This document shows positions 24,601 to 32,958 of a DNA stretch of 64,000 nucleotides, piece by piece. The notes under the pieces were generated by a model. The model saw only the letters and a list, made by a program, of their open reading frames with translations, ran no database searches and was not told the DNA's origin. The first letter of the stretch is position 1. The number at the start of each line of letters is the position of its first letter. Both the position numbers and the translations under genes were made by a program. The stretch is taken from NCBI RefSeq assembly GCF_039524015.1, contig NZ_BAAAGF010000001.1:682001-746000 (forward strand), written 5' to 3'. The stretch comes from Gaetbulibacter_B jejuensis. Its GTDB lineage: Bacteria > Bacteroidota > Bacteroidia > Flavobacteriales > Flavobacteriaceae.

Positions 24601-25755
24601 CTAAACTAATTTTAAACTGATTAACATTGTGGTGCCTTTACCAATTTCGGACTGTAAGACTTTTATCTTGCCTTTGTGGTAATCTTCAATAATACGTTTG
24701 GATAACGAAAGACCTAATCCCCAACCACGTTTTTTACTGGTAAAACCAGGTTCAAAAATTTTATTGAATTGGTGTTTTGGAATTCCTTTTCCTGAGTCGC
24801 TAATAGTTACTTTTACATATTTACCATCTTCAACTATTGCTATTTTAAGCTCACCTTTACCTTTCATGGCATCAATAGCATTTTTTACAAGGTTTTCAAT
24901 AGTCCAACTGTAAAGTTGCGCGTTGAGGTTTACAAAAATATTAGCATCGGGAGTAGTGATTTCAAAATCTATAAGTTTGGAAGAACGTGCTTTTAAATAA
25001 TCGTAAGAGTCTAAAGTTTCTTGCACAATATCAGTTTTTTTAAGTGTTGGCACAGAACCAATTTTACTAAAGCGTTCAGTAATGGTTTGAAGCCTATTGA
25101 CGTCTTTTTCAATTTCTTTTATATAATCTGGATTTACGTTTTCAGAATGTAAAATTTCAGTCCAACCAACTAATGAAGACAATGGTGTCCCAATTTGGTG
25201 CGCTGTTTCTTTTGCCATTCCTGTCCAGAGTTTATTTTGTTCAGCATTTTTAGCGCTTCGGTAAAAAAAGTACGCCACAGCTATAAACAGGAAAATAATA
25301 AGCAACAATGCCATTGGGTAATACTTCAACTTATTCAATAGAGGAGAGTTGCCATAGTATAGAGTAGAAAAAATCTTGTCTTTATATTTTATTTCAATAG
25401 GTTGGTTTTCCTTTTTAAACTGTTCAATTAACTTTTTAGCATATTCTGGATCTTGAATTTTCTCTTCATCAATATTGTTACTACTGGTTACATTTCCTTT
25501 TGCATCCAATAAAATCATTGGAGTAGAGGAGTTGCTTCTTAAAATCTCTAAAGGTAATTCACCTATGTCACCATCAAGGTCTGTGGTTTTGGTAACTTCT
25601 TTTTGAGCAAACGACCAATTTTGCATTTTTATTCGCTCTTCTTGTTTAAAATTTTGAAAGAAAATATAGGTATTCCAAAGTATTAACGAGATAATAATAA
25701 AAGAAACTATAATAATGGTCCAGCGTAGAATGTTCTTGTTTGCGGTAAGTGTCAT
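24601..25755 (-). CDS. Membrane sensor histidine kinase
   Basis: 384 residues. Two membrane helices (about 12-33 and 146-165) enclose a periplasmic sensor region of about 110 residues. The dimerisation H-box is AKETAHQIGTPLSSL with phospho-accepting His186, the H-Q-I-G-T-P form common in Bacteroidota kinases. The ATPase domain has the N-box (LVKNAIDAMKGKG), G1 (DSGKGIP) and G2 (KRGWGLGLSLSKRI). No response regulator is adjacent, so it is an orphan here. The sensed signal is unknown. Confidence 0.93.
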   Translation of the reverse strand: MTLTANKNILRWTIIIVSFIIISLILWNTYIFFQNFKQEERIKMQNWSFAQKEVTKTTDLDGDIGELPLEILRSNSSTPMILLDAKGNVTSSNNIDEEKIQDPEYAKKLIEQFKKENQPIEIKYKDKIFSTLYYGNSPLLNKLKYYPMALLLIIFLFIAVAYFFYRSAKNAEQNKLWTGMAKETAHQIGTPLSSLVGWTEILHSENVNPDYIKEIEKDVNRLQTITERFSKIGSVPTLKKTDIVQETLDSYDYLKARSSKLIDFEITTPDANIFVNLNAQLYSWTIENLVKNAIDAMKGKGELKIAIVEDGKYVKVTISDSGKGIPKHQFNKIFEPGFTSKKRGWGLGLSLSKRIIEDYHKGKIKVLQSEIGKGTTMLISLKLV

Positions 25756-25851
25756 TATAAAATGTTTACAATAATTAAATATAATGCAAATCTGTTAATA
25801 ATATTGTACAGCAACTACTTCAAATCATTTTTATAACAGTACTAATATGGT

Positions 25852-25859
25852 TACATTTG
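25852..25859 (+). promoter_or_regulatory. -7 promoter box (TACATTTG) of the flavin reductase gene
   Basis: Exact TAnnTTTG, 18 nt before the ATG at 25878. It overlaps the upstream in-frame TTG at 25857, which rules that codon out as start. Confidence 0.6.
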
Positions 25860-25877
25860 TGCAAAATCAATGGTGTA

Positions 25878-26747
25878 ATGATATCTTTTGAACCAAAAGA
25901 CCTTTCAACAGGAAAACTTCATAGTTATTTATTAAGTGCTGTAGCGCCTAGACCTATTGCATTTGCAAGTACTATAGACAAAGATGGTAACCCAAACTTG
26001 TCACCTTTTAGTTTCTTTAATGTGTTTAGTGCTAATCCGCCAATTATGATATTTTCTCCTGCACGACGTGTAAGGGATAATACTGTAAAACACACTTTAG
26101 AAAATGTTGAAGCTATAAAAGAAGTGGTCATTAATGTGGTGAATTATGATATGGTACATCAAGCATCATTGAGTAGTACCGAATACGCTAAAGGTGTTAA
26201 CGAGTTTGATAAAGCTGGTTTAACCATGTTAGCATCTGATGAGGTGAAACCCTTAAGAGTAGCCGAATCACCTATTCAATTTGAGTGTAAGGTAAACGAT
26301 GTTATTAAACTAGGAACCGAAGGAGGAGCAGGTAATTTGGTGATATGCGAGGTAGTTAAATTCCATATTACTGAAGAAGTACTGGACGACAACCAAGTTA
26401 TAGACCAAGAAAAACTAGACTTAGTTGCTAGAGCAGGTGGAAGCTATTACAATAGAGCTAAAAAAGGATTTTTTGAAATCCCTAAACCACTCTCAACATT
26501 AGGTATAGGTGTCGATGCAATGCCTGAAGAAGTTAAAAACAGTATGGTGTTGACAGGAAACGATTTGGGTATGTTGGGTAATGTAGAAGAGTTACCGAAC
26601 CAAAAGGAGATTGACGCATTTATAACCACTGTAAGCGAGCATTATCCAAATATTAAAAACATGTCTCACCACCAAAAGCATAGTATAGCGCGAAACTATT
26701 TAAGTTATGGCGATGTAAGTAGTGCGTGGAAGTTATTATTATCATAA
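25878..26747 (+). CDS. Flavin reductase family (FMN-binding split-barrel) protein
   Basis: 289 residues from the ATG at 25878. The N-terminal two thirds is a flavin reductase-like split barrel that binds FMN: SAVAPRPIAFASTIDKDGNPNLSPFSFFNV is the family opening and EYAKGVNEFDKAGLT the next block. The C-terminal 80 residues (ending SAWKLLLS) extend past the basic domain, as in flavobacterial homologues. Such proteins reduce flavins or act as FMN-dependent oxidoreductases; the substrate is not evident. DUF3127 follows after 16 nt. Confidence 0.88.
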   Translation: MISFEPKDLSTGKLHSYLLSAVAPRPIAFASTIDKDGNPNLSPFSFFNVFSANPPIMIFSPARRVRDNTVKHTLENVEAIKEVVINVVNYDMVHQASLSSTEYAKGVNEFDKAGLTMLASDEVKPLRVAESPIQFECKVNDVIKLGTEGGAGNLVICEVVKFHITEEVLDDNQVIDQEKLDLVARAGGSYYNRAKKGFFEIPKPLSTLGIGVDAMPEEVKNSMVLTGNDLGMLGNVEELPNQKEIDAFITTVSEHYPNIKNMSHHQKHSIARNYLSYGDVSSAWKLLLS

Positions 26748-26763
26748 GTAAATTAAATATTAG

Positions 26764-27138
26764 ATGGAAATACAAGGAAAAGTAAAAATGATTGGAGAAA
26801 CCCAAACTTTTGGAAGTAATGGGTTTAGAAAAAGAGAAATTGTTGTAACTACTGAGGAACAATACCCTCAGCATATAATGGTAGAATTTATTCAAGATAA
26901 AACCGATTTGTTAAATAACTATCAAGTAGGTCAACCAGTAAAAATAAGCATCAATTTAAGAGGAAGAGAATGGGTTAATCCACAAGGTGAAACCAAGTAT
27001 TTCAACTCTATACAAGGATGGAGAATTGAAAGCTTACAACAAGAAGCCTCTAGTGATATGCCACCAGTACCACCAGCAGAAGCGTTTGAGCCTGCTGGCG
27101 ATTTAAATGAAGATGACCATGACGATTTGCCATTTTAA
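26764..27138 (+). CDS. DUF3127 family OB-fold-like protein
   Basis: 124 residues. The first about 95 (EIQGKVKMIGETQTFGSNG, FRKREIVVT, YFNSIQGWRIE) match DUF3127, a short single-stranded-DNA-binding-protein-like beta fold. The tail is acidic and ends DDLPF, very like the C-terminal tip of SSB, which recruits replication and repair proteins. So a single-stranded nucleic-acid or partner-binding role is plausible, though not shown. Likely cotranscribed with the flavin reductase gene. Confidence 0.8.
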   Translation: MEIQGKVKMIGETQTFGSNGFRKREIVVTTEEQYPQHIMVEFIQDKTDLLNNYQVGQPVKISINLRGREWVNPQGETKYFNSIQGWRIESLQQEASSDMPPVPPAEAFEPAGDLNEDDHDDLPF

Positions 27139-27163
27139 TTGGCAACCAAAATAAGTGTTAATG

Positions 27164-27195
27164 AAAATCCCAATGTAAACCCATTGGGATTTTTT
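27164..27195 (+). terminator. Intrinsic terminator after DUF3127
   Basis: 12-bp stem AAAATCCCAATG/CATTGGGATTTT with a 6-nt loop and T-run. Confidence 0.85.
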
Positions 27196-27208
27196 ATTTT
27201 TAATGCAT

Positions 27209-27238
27209 AAAAAAAGCCCTGAATTACTTCAGGACTTT
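27209..27238 (-). terminator. Second terminator-like palindrome, T-run on the minus strand
   Basis: Stem AAAGCCCTGAA/TTCAGGACTTT (one mismatch) around a TTAC loop, with seven T on the minus strand. No annotated minus-strand gene ends here, as the next gene is aat on the plus strand. It could end an unannotated antisense transcript or simply mirror the neighbouring terminator. Confidence 0.5.
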
Positions 27239-27403
27239 ATAATGTGGTTTTAGGTTTGACCTTTACAAACAAACTCAAAAAAAAGCAATGATGAACAAAA
27301 TTTAATTAGTAAAGGTCTACTCAAATATGGCTAAAAATGTTTGTTTTTCAAAGTGTTAAGCCATATTTAACAGTAAAAAATCAACGAAAACGTTTTAGTA
27401 ATA

Positions 27404-28027
27404 ATGCACATTTTAAATAACGACATAGCGTTTCCTGAAATAACCTCAGCATCACCTGAAGGCGTTTTAGCCATTGGAGGCGATTTGTCTGTTGAACGCT
27501 TATTGTTGGCCTATAAGTCTGGGATATTCCCTTGGTTTAGCGAAGATGAACCTATTATTTGGTGTTCACCAGACCCAAGGTTTGTAATGTTTCCTGAAAA
27601 GCTTAAAGTCTCAAAAAGCATGAAACAAGTATTGAGAAACACTGATTTTGTTATAACCGTAAACCAAGCATTTACACAAGTAATTACGGAGTGTGCTAAG
27701 GCAAAACGCGAAGGACAAGATGGAACTTGGATTACCCAAACCATGATTGAAGCCTATACTGAATTACATCAATTAGGTTATGCCAAATCTGTTGAGGTCT
27801 GGTTGCACAATGAGTTGGTTGGTGGTTTGTATGGTGTAGATGTTGGTAATGGTGTGTTTTGTGGCGAAAGTATGTTTGCCAAAGTAAGCAATGCTAGTAA
27901 AGCAGGTTTTATAACCTTTATACAAAACACCAATTACAAACTTATAGATTGCCAAGTCTATACCAATCATTTAGAGCGTTTAGGCGCAGAAGATATGGAT
28001 AGAGAGGTGTTTTTAGGATATTTGTGA
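27404..28027 (+). CDS. aat: Leucyl/phenylalanyl-tRNA--protein transferase
   Basis: 207 residues, N-end-rule enzyme that adds Leu or Phe from aminoacyl-tRNA to proteins with N-terminal Lys or Arg, marking them for ClpS/ClpAP. Typical blocks: GVLAIGGDLSVERLLLAYKSGIFPWF, WCSPDPRFVMFP, WITQTMIEAYTELHQLGYAKSVEVW, GLYGVDVGNGVFCGESMF and LIDCQVYTNHLERLGA. Length and order match the family. It converges with tag. Confidence 0.96.
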   Translation: MHILNNDIAFPEITSASPEGVLAIGGDLSVERLLLAYKSGIFPWFSEDEPIIWCSPDPRFVMFPEKLKVSKSMKQVLRNTDFVITVNQAFTQVITECAKAKREGQDGTWITQTMIEAYTELHQLGYAKSVEVWLHNELVGGLYGVDVGNGVFCGESMFAKVSNASKAGFITFIQNTNYKLIDCQVYTNHLERLGAEDMDREVFLGYL

Positions 28028-28038
28028 AAATCTTTCAA

Positions 28039-28605
28039 CTAAACCTCATCATACCTAAAACAACCCACTTCATGGTCGTTTACCATACCTGTGGCTTGCA
28101 TATGCGCATAAATAACGGTTGAACCCACAAACTTAAAGCCTCGCTTTTTCAAATCTTTGCTAATGGCATCACTTAACGCAGTGGTTGCAGGAGCATCCTT
28201 GTAGTTTTTAAGCGTGTTTTTTATAGGTTTGCCATCAACAAATCCCCAAATATATTTTGAAAAACTTCCAAACTCTTGCTGAACATCCATAAATGCTTTG
28301 GCATTGGTAATGGTTGCGTTTACCTTTAGTTTGTTACGTATAATACCAGCATCTTGTAGTAAACTATCAATCTTAGCTTGCTTGTAGTTAGCAATGGTTT
28401 TATAGTCAAAATTATCAAAGGCTTTTCTAAAGTTTTCGCGTTTGCGTAAAACGGTTATCCAACTCAATCCTGCCTGAAAGGTTTCTAATATTAAAAACTC
28501 AAAAAGAGTATCATCGTCATAAACAGGAACTCCCCATTCTTGGTCGTGATAAGCTTCGTAAAGGTCGTCTCCAACACACCAACCGCATCTGTGTTTTGAT
28601 TGCAT
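28039..28605 (-). CDS. tag: DNA-3-methyladenine glycosylase I
   Basis: 188 residues. It excises 3-methyladenine from alkylated DNA. The zinc-binding residues of Tag are seen as RCGW near the N-terminus, HDQEWG (about 19-24) and the C-terminal GMVNDHEVGCFR. The helix-hairpin-helix core shows FEFLILETFQAGLSWITVLRKRENFRKAF. Full length. An alkyltransferase-like protein also occurs at 59.2 kb. Confidence 0.95.
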   Translation of the reverse strand: MQSKHRCGWCVGDDLYEAYHDQEWGVPVYDDDTLFEFLILETFQAGLSWITVLRKRENFRKAFDNFDYKTIANYKQAKIDSLLQDAGIIRNKLKVNATITNAKAFMDVQQEFGSFSKYIWGFVDGKPIKNTLKNYKDAPATTALSDAISKDLKKRGFKFVGSTVIYAHMQATGMVNDHEVGCFRYDEV

Positions 28606-28681
28606 AACTTAGTTGTAAGTTTTTTATTATAAATTAGACTTATTCATGACATTAGTCATAAAACAAGAGTGTACAAGATAC

Positions 28682-28689
28682 TATTTTTG
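28682..28689 (+). promoter_or_regulatory. -7 promoter box (TATTTTTG) of the 28709 gene
   Basis: Exact TAnnTTTG, 19 nt before the ATG at 28709, ruling out the in-frame upstream start at 28646. Confidence 0.55.
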
Positions 28690-28708
28690 CTTTATCAAAC
28701 ATACAATT

Positions 28709-29293
28709 ATGAACCCAAATATAGATACAAAACTATCATACAGTCAATACAGAGAGTTGGTTTCTGAATTGGTTGAAAACAAATCAACAACTGGTAACGA
28801 TACTTCTGAAGCATTGGTGAATTACACGATGCTTAATGACCGAAGAATGAAGCGTTGGGACAAGACCGTAAAAATTTCAGAAGAAGACCAAGCACGCATA
28901 AAATCTTTTAAAGGAAATGTTACTTGGGTAGTACTTACCGAGAGTTGGTGTGGTGATGCAGCACATGTAGTGCCTGTGTTAAATAAAATAGCTGAACTTA
29001 ATGATGGTATTGAACTGCAACTTGTCTTTAGAGATGAAAACGAGGAGTTAATGAATCAGTATTTAACCAATGGAGCAAAGTCTATCCCAAAACTGATTAT
29101 GACTGATAATGTTACGCAAAAAGTGGTGGATACTTATGGACCAAGACCTAGTGAAGCAACTAAATTGGTAAACGATTTTAAAGCAAAACACGGAACACTA
29201 TCTGCGGAGTTTAAAGAAGACTTACAGCGTTGGTACAATCAAGATAAAGGTAAAACTGTAATTAAAGATGTGTTGCAGTTATTGGGTGTTTAA
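28709..29293 (+). CDS. Thioredoxin-like fold protein lacking a CxxC motif
   Basis: 194 residues from the ATG at 28709. The middle has a thioredoxin-like strand-helix with TESWCGDAAHVVPVLNKIAE, where the usual active site WCGPC reads WCGDA: Cys81 is kept and the second Cys is Ala84. SIPKLIM further on carries the cis-proline typical of thioredoxins. A single-cysteine site excludes ordinary disulfide exchange, leaving bacillithiol/thiol-type monothiol chemistry or a chaperone role. No signal peptide, so cytosolic. Converges with a TonB-like gene, overlapping by 4 bp. Confidence 0.75.
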   Translation: MNPNIDTKLSYSQYRELVSELVENKSTTGNDTSEALVNYTMLNDRRMKRWDKTVKISEEDQARIKSFKGNVTWVVLTESWCGDAAHVVPVLNKIAELNDGIELQLVFRDENEELMNQYLTNGAKSIPKLIMTDNVTQKVVDTYGPRPSEATKLVNDFKAKHGTLSAEFKEDLQRWYNQDKGKTVIKDVLQLLGV

Positions 29294-30030
29294 TTTTTTC
29301 CTTTAAAGAAAAACGTAATAGAGCCTATTTGCGAATTGTTGGTTGAGGCATCAAAAGTAGCTGATTTTGCATACTCCAAAGCATGTTCGGTTAAACACTC
29401 ATTTTGAGTTGTAGAAGAACTGTTTATATATGCATCGGTTACTAAGCCATCAGCATTTACTGTAATATTTATTACAATTTTACCACTGTCTTCACACAAG
29501 TATCTAGGAGTATTATAATCTAGTAATTCTCTTCCTTTTAGAGAGTAGGTTAAAGTACTTATTGCATTTCCTTTTTGATTCTTTTCACGCTTTTCTGGAG
29601 AACGCATTGCAAGTACATCGTTTGCTTTTTTATAACGGTTGAGTTCTTCTTTATTAACGGAATAGCCACTAGAACTGTTGTAGGAAGACGATGAGGTAAC
29701 CACATCATTTAGTTCTTGCGAAGCTTCTTCTTCAAGGGCTTTTGTGGTACGATCAAAGTCATTGGCATTCATGGATTTGAAGTTCTTCATCATTTCCTTG
29801 AATTCTTCGTCTTCGTTATAAGCTTGATTAGTCGTTTTTAGTCCTTTTTCCAAAGCTTTTAAAGCTTCAAGTTCTTTAAGCTCTTCTTCAGTAGGTGGTT
29901 CTATTTCGTAAAAACTTTCAGCGATAAATTCTTGCTGTTTAGTAATATGAAAACTAAACATAGCAAATAGTATGATGCCTGCTAAAAGAACCGTAATTAA
30001 TGCTGCTTTATGTCGTTCAATCCATTCCAA
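29290..30030 (-). CDS. TonB-like energy transducer protein
   Basis: 246 residues. One N-terminal membrane helix (about 9-28, LITVLLAGIILFAMFSF), a Glu/Lys-rich linker, a Ser/Tyr-rich stretch (SSSSYNSSSGYS) and a C-terminal TonB-like domain (about 178-246) with GKIVINITVNADGLVTDAYINSSS. Unlike typical TonB it has an acidic, not Pro-rich, spacer. It could link the inner membrane to outer-membrane receptors; no ExbB/ExbD genes are nearby. Gene start is 50 nt from the next unit. Confidence 0.75.
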   Translation of the reverse strand: MEWIERHKAALITVLLAGIILFAMFSFHITKQQEFIAESFYEIEPPTEEELKELEALKALEKGLKTTNQAYNEDEEFKEMMKNFKSMNANDFDRTTKALEEEASQELNDVVTSSSSYNSSSGYSVNKEELNRYKKANDVLAMRSPEKREKNQKGNAISTLTYSLKGRELLDYNTPRYLCEDSGKIVINITVNADGLVTDAYINSSSTTQNECLTEHALEYAKSATFDASTNNSQIGSITFFFKGKN

Positions 30031-30079
30031 ACGTTAAGATTTGTGTACGCAATATATACGTTAAAATATGGAAAATAGA

Positions 30080-30619
30080 TTAGAAGAGCATAAATTCTAA
30101 AAAAATAGATACACTAGATAGCTTTTCGGTTTGCCTAAATCCGAAGCGTTTTCGGCTAAAATCTAACCCAATTAACCACGAGTTTTTAAAGTTGTCATCA
30201 AAGGCTTGATATCCAATCCCTAGTTTGTAAAGCGTACCACTTTCAAAGTTTTTGCCTAAGTCTATCATCTTACCATAACCTCCTCTTACAAACACTTTGT
30301 CATCAAAATCAAACACATTGTATCTAAAACTTAAGTGTACAGGAAAAAAGTTGAGTTCTTGCTTAAAATAACGGTCATATTCTATGTTTAAACCAATACT
30401 TGAGCGTTCGTCAAACTGATAACCTAAAGTGTTATTGATAAAAATAGCGTTTGGGTTTATAAAGGTTTCACCATCGTCATTTCCAATGCTATAATCGTCA
30501 TTGGTGGTTAGTGTAACAGCAGCCGAAACTTTATAAAAAAGACCTCGTGTTTTAATGGTGTCTTGAGAAAATAAAAGGCTAGTAAAAAGTGCAAAGTAGA
30601 GTTGTAAAAATAGCTTCAT
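30080..30619 (-). CDS. Outer-membrane beta-barrel protein, unknown function
   Basis: 179 residues with a signal peptide (MKLFLQLYFALFTSLLFSQ) and a small barrel pattern: alternating strands with Gly/Tyr, e.g. GYQFDERSSIGLNIEYDRYF and FVRGGYGKMIDLGKN, ending in a hydrophobic strand (SIFLEFMLF). Probably an eight-strand barrel. Lies between the TonB-like gene and truB with a 37-nt gap to truB. No ligand suggested. Confidence 0.65.
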   Translation of the reverse strand: MKLFLQLYFALFTSLLFSQDTIKTRGLFYKVSAAVTLTTNDDYSIGNDDGETFINPNAIFINNTLGYQFDERSSIGLNIEYDRYFKQELNFFPVHLSFRYNVFDFDDKVFVRGGYGKMIDLGKNFESGTLYKLGIGYQAFDDNFKNSWLIGLDFSRKRFGFRQTEKLSSVSIFLEFMLF

Positions 30620-30656
30620 GGTTTTGTTAGGTTTAAAGCTAGTTTGCTATCAATAA

Positions 30657-31349
30657 TTATTCCGAAGCAAGTTGTTCAATAAACTTTTCGGGAGTAACAG
30701 CGTCGTCAACACTAAAATCACCAATTTTTGTACGTCTTAAAACCGAAAGGTGAGCGCCAGAGTTTAAGGCTTTTCCAAAATCGTTAGCCAAAGAACGTAT
30801 GTAAGTGCCTTTGCTGCAAACTACTCTAAACTCCACAGAATTACCATTGATAGACGTAATTTCAAATTCTGAAATATGTACAGTCCTAGATTTGATTTCA
30901 ACCGTTTCACCAGCTCTTGCAAATTCATACAAACGCTTACCATCTTTTTTAATAGCCGAAAATACAGGAGGATACTGCTCTATATCACCAATAAATTGTT
31001 TGGTGGTTTCGTGTATGAGTGCTTCTGAAATGTGTTCGGTAGGATAGGTTTGGTCAATTTCGGTTTCTAAATCATAAGAAGGTGTTGTACTACCTAAAAC
31101 AAACGTTCCTGTGTATTCTTTTACCTGACCTTGAAAAATATTGATTTGCTTAGTCATTTTTCCAGTACAAATCACCAATAGTCCTGTAGCCAAAGGATCT
31201 AAAGTACCAGCATGACCTACTTTTATTTTTTTTATGTTGAATGCTTGCCTAATTTCCCAACGCAGTTTATTAACGGCTTGAAAGGAAGTCCAGTGCAAAG
31301 GTTTGTCAATTAATAAAACTTGACCAGAAAGTACATCGTCTTTAGTCAT
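30657..31349 (-). CDS. truB: tRNA pseudouridine(55) synthase
   Basis: 230 residues. It converts U55 to pseudouridine in the T-loop of tRNAs. The catalytic Asp51 lies in KVGHAGTLDPLATGLLVI; other blocks are LLIDKPLHWTSFQAVNKL, RLYEFARAGETVE and VVCSKGTYIRSLANDFG. It lacks a long C-terminal PUA domain. Its ATG overlaps the uppP stop (TAATG), so they are coupled. Confidence 0.97.
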   Translation of the reverse strand: MTKDDVLSGQVLLIDKPLHWTSFQAVNKLRWEIRQAFNIKKIKVGHAGTLDPLATGLLVICTGKMTKQINIFQGQVKEYTGTFVLGSTTPSYDLETEIDQTYPTEHISEALIHETTKQFIGDIEQYPPVFSAIKKDGKRLYEFARAGETVEIKSRTVHISEFEITSINGNSVEFRVVCSKGTYIRSLANDFGKALNSGAHLSVLRRTKIGDFSVDDAVTPEKFIEQLASE

Positions 31350-32146
31350 TATCCAGCGCTATAAGAATAGATTATGGCAATAATACCAACAACAATACAG
31401 TATAATGCAAAGTAAGACAATTTACTTTTCTTAACTAAAGCAATCATCCATGTGCAGGCAAAAAGCCCAGTAACAAAAGCAGCAATAAAACCTATACTTA
31501 GGCTTGTAAAGTTTGAGCTGTCGTAGGTGATGTCACCACTTAAAACGTCTTTTGCTATTTTACCAAAAATTAACGGAACAACCATCAAAAACGAAAAACG
31601 AGCTGCTTTGGTTTTATCGTTTCCTAATAATACTGAAGTTGATATAGTTGCTCCCGAACGCGAAATTCCAGGAAGCATTGCAATAGCTTGAGCAAAACCA
31701 ATTACCAAAGCATTTTTAAAACTCACTTTTTTATTAGTGTCTTTGGCTTTATCGGCTAAATACAGCAAGAAAGCTGTTAATAATAACATGTATCCTACCA
31801 ATTGAATATTGCCGCCAAAAAGTTCAGCCAGTTGTGATTCGTAATTATATCCAATTATAACAGCAGGAATCATTGAGATAACAATTTTGGTGAAAAACTG
31901 CATGTCTTCATTCCATTGAAATTTCAGAATACCTTTAATGATGTCCAAAATATCTTTTCTAAAAACAACCATTGTACTTAATGCTGTGGCAAAATGCAGT
32001 ACAACCGTAAATAGAAGGCTTTCTTCTGGAACTAAATTATCTCCAAGAATGGCTTTTCCCATTTCTAAATGTCCACTAGATGATACAGGTAAAAACTCTG
32101 TTAGTCCTTGTATAATACCTAATATAATTGAATCGATAATATCCAT
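31349..32146 (-). CDS. uppP: Undecaprenyl-diphosphate phosphatase
   Basis: 265 residues, multi-span membrane enzyme (BacA family) that recycles undecaprenyl pyrophosphate to undecaprenyl phosphate for cell-wall synthesis. Signatures: GIIQGLTEFLPVSSSGH near the N-terminus and IGFAQAIAMLPGISRSGATI in the second half. It is followed by truB, an arrangement usual in Bacteroidota near ftsX. A perfect -7 box abuts its start codon. Confidence 0.96.
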   Translation of the reverse strand: MDIIDSIILGIIQGLTEFLPVSSSGHLEMGKAILGDNLVPEESLLFTVVLHFATALSTMVVFRKDILDIIKGILKFQWNEDMQFFTKIVISMIPAVIIGYNYESQLAELFGGNIQLVGYMLLLTAFLLYLADKAKDTNKKVSFKNALVIGFAQAIAMLPGISRSGATISTSVLLGNDKTKAARFSFLMVVPLIFGKIAKDVLSGDITYDSSNFTSLSIGFIAAFVTGLFACTWMIALVKKSKLSYFALYCIVVGIIAIIYSYSAG

Positions 32147-32151
32147 GTGCG

Positions 32152-32159
32152 CAAAAGTA
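32152..32159 (-). promoter_or_regulatory. -7 promoter box of uppP (TACTTTTG), abutting the start codon
   Basis: Exact TAnnTTTG with a 5-nt gap to the uppP ATG at 32146. Predicts a leaderless uppP-truB transcript separate from the upstream ftsX unit. Confidence 0.55.
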
Positions 32160-32284
32160 CATGAATTTTTTCGTTTGAAAATTTAAAAACAAATGAAAAA
32201 ATGTTAAGTATTAACAAAGTAGAAACTAAAGCGAAAGAAAGGATGTAGTTCTAACAGATAAACATTAAAAAATGGAAGCTGGGT

Positions 32285-32557
32285 TTACTTCTTACTGTCT
32301 CCTTTATTTGGGTTCAATAAAATAGCATACACTTCAATAGCAAAACCAATTAAGATAAGTGTTGGCGCTAGTCTAATTCTACGGAAACTAAAAATACTTG
32401 GGTCAAAAACGTTTGGGTCATCGCTACCACCACCAGACATTAAAATAAAACCAATGGCTATAAATGCTAAACCTATTAGCATAAACTTGTAGTTTTTCTT
32501 TCCGAAAACAAATTCGGCTTTTGCGCTTTCTTTACGTTTTTGTTCTCCCATATTCAT
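32285..32557 (-). CDS. DUF3098 family small membrane protein
   Basis: 90 residues with two membrane helices (about 26-42 and 65-82) and a charged N-terminus (GEQKRKESAKAEFVFGKKNYKFMLIG). The family sits between ftsX and uppP in many Bacteroidota, suggesting an envelope or division link, but no function is known to me. The ATG at 32557 lies inside a short palindrome repeat, so the ATG two codons further in (32551) may be used. Confidence 0.85.
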   Translation of the reverse strand: MNMGEQKRKESAKAEFVFGKKNYKFMLIGLAFIAIGFILMSGGGSDDPNVFDPSIFSFRRIRLAPTLILIGFAIEVYAILLNPNKGDSKK

Positions 32558-32577
32558 TTCCTACCAAAGTAGGAATC
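32556..32577. repeat. Palindrome TTCCTAC-CAAA-GTAGGAA over the DUF3098 start codon
   Basis: A 7-bp stem with a CAAA loop (32558-32575) preceded by CAT. The same layout (CATT-palindrome-AATC) is seen at 35521-35543, so these are probably copies of one short dispersed element. Confidence 0.55.
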
Positions 32578-32585
32578 TATTTTAA

Positions 32586-32921
32586 TTACTCAAATTCTGT
32601 AAAAATAATCTCATCACCTATGGCAAGTTGTGCAATATGTTCTGAGGTACCTAACCAAAGTTTAGGTAAGTGCAAAGTAACGGTTTTATTTAAAACTTTT
32701 GCGTTAAGAGTATCTAAATTTAATCCGCGTTCCAAACCTCTATTAATGTAAAAGAAGTCGGTTTTGTCATCATGAAACACGATATCATACGATGTGCCTT
32801 CAGTAATATTGGTAATTTTAGCAGTAACCATAGTACATTCTTCTGGTTTAGGATTATTAATAATGCAAGACCAGAACATTAGAAAAAGGGCAAGGGCAAA
32901 AAAAGGAACTGTTCGTTTCAA
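32586..32921 (-). CDS. Small lipoprotein, unknown function
   Basis: 111 residues with a signal and lipobox-like site (MFWSC, Cys19). The mature part is beta-rich and about 90 residues long (TAKITNITEGTSYDIVFHDD...). No recognised family. It lies between ftsX and DUF3098, genes that are usually contiguous in Bacteroidota, in the same orientation with gaps of 28 and 37 nt, so probably part of the ftsX transcript. Confidence 0.6.
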   Translation of the reverse strand: MKRTVPFFALALFLMFWSCIINNPKPEECTMVTAKITNITEGTSYDIVFHDDKTDFFYINRGLERGLNLDTLNAKVLNKTVTLHLPKLWLGTSEHIAQLAIGDEIIFTEFE

Positions 32922-32958
32922 CTTTTTGATTGACTGATTAATTAAACTATAACGTAGA

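Noticed and set aside
28646..28708. Upstream start of the thioredoxin-like gene
   Set aside because: A -7 promoter box lies between this codon and the ATG at 28709.
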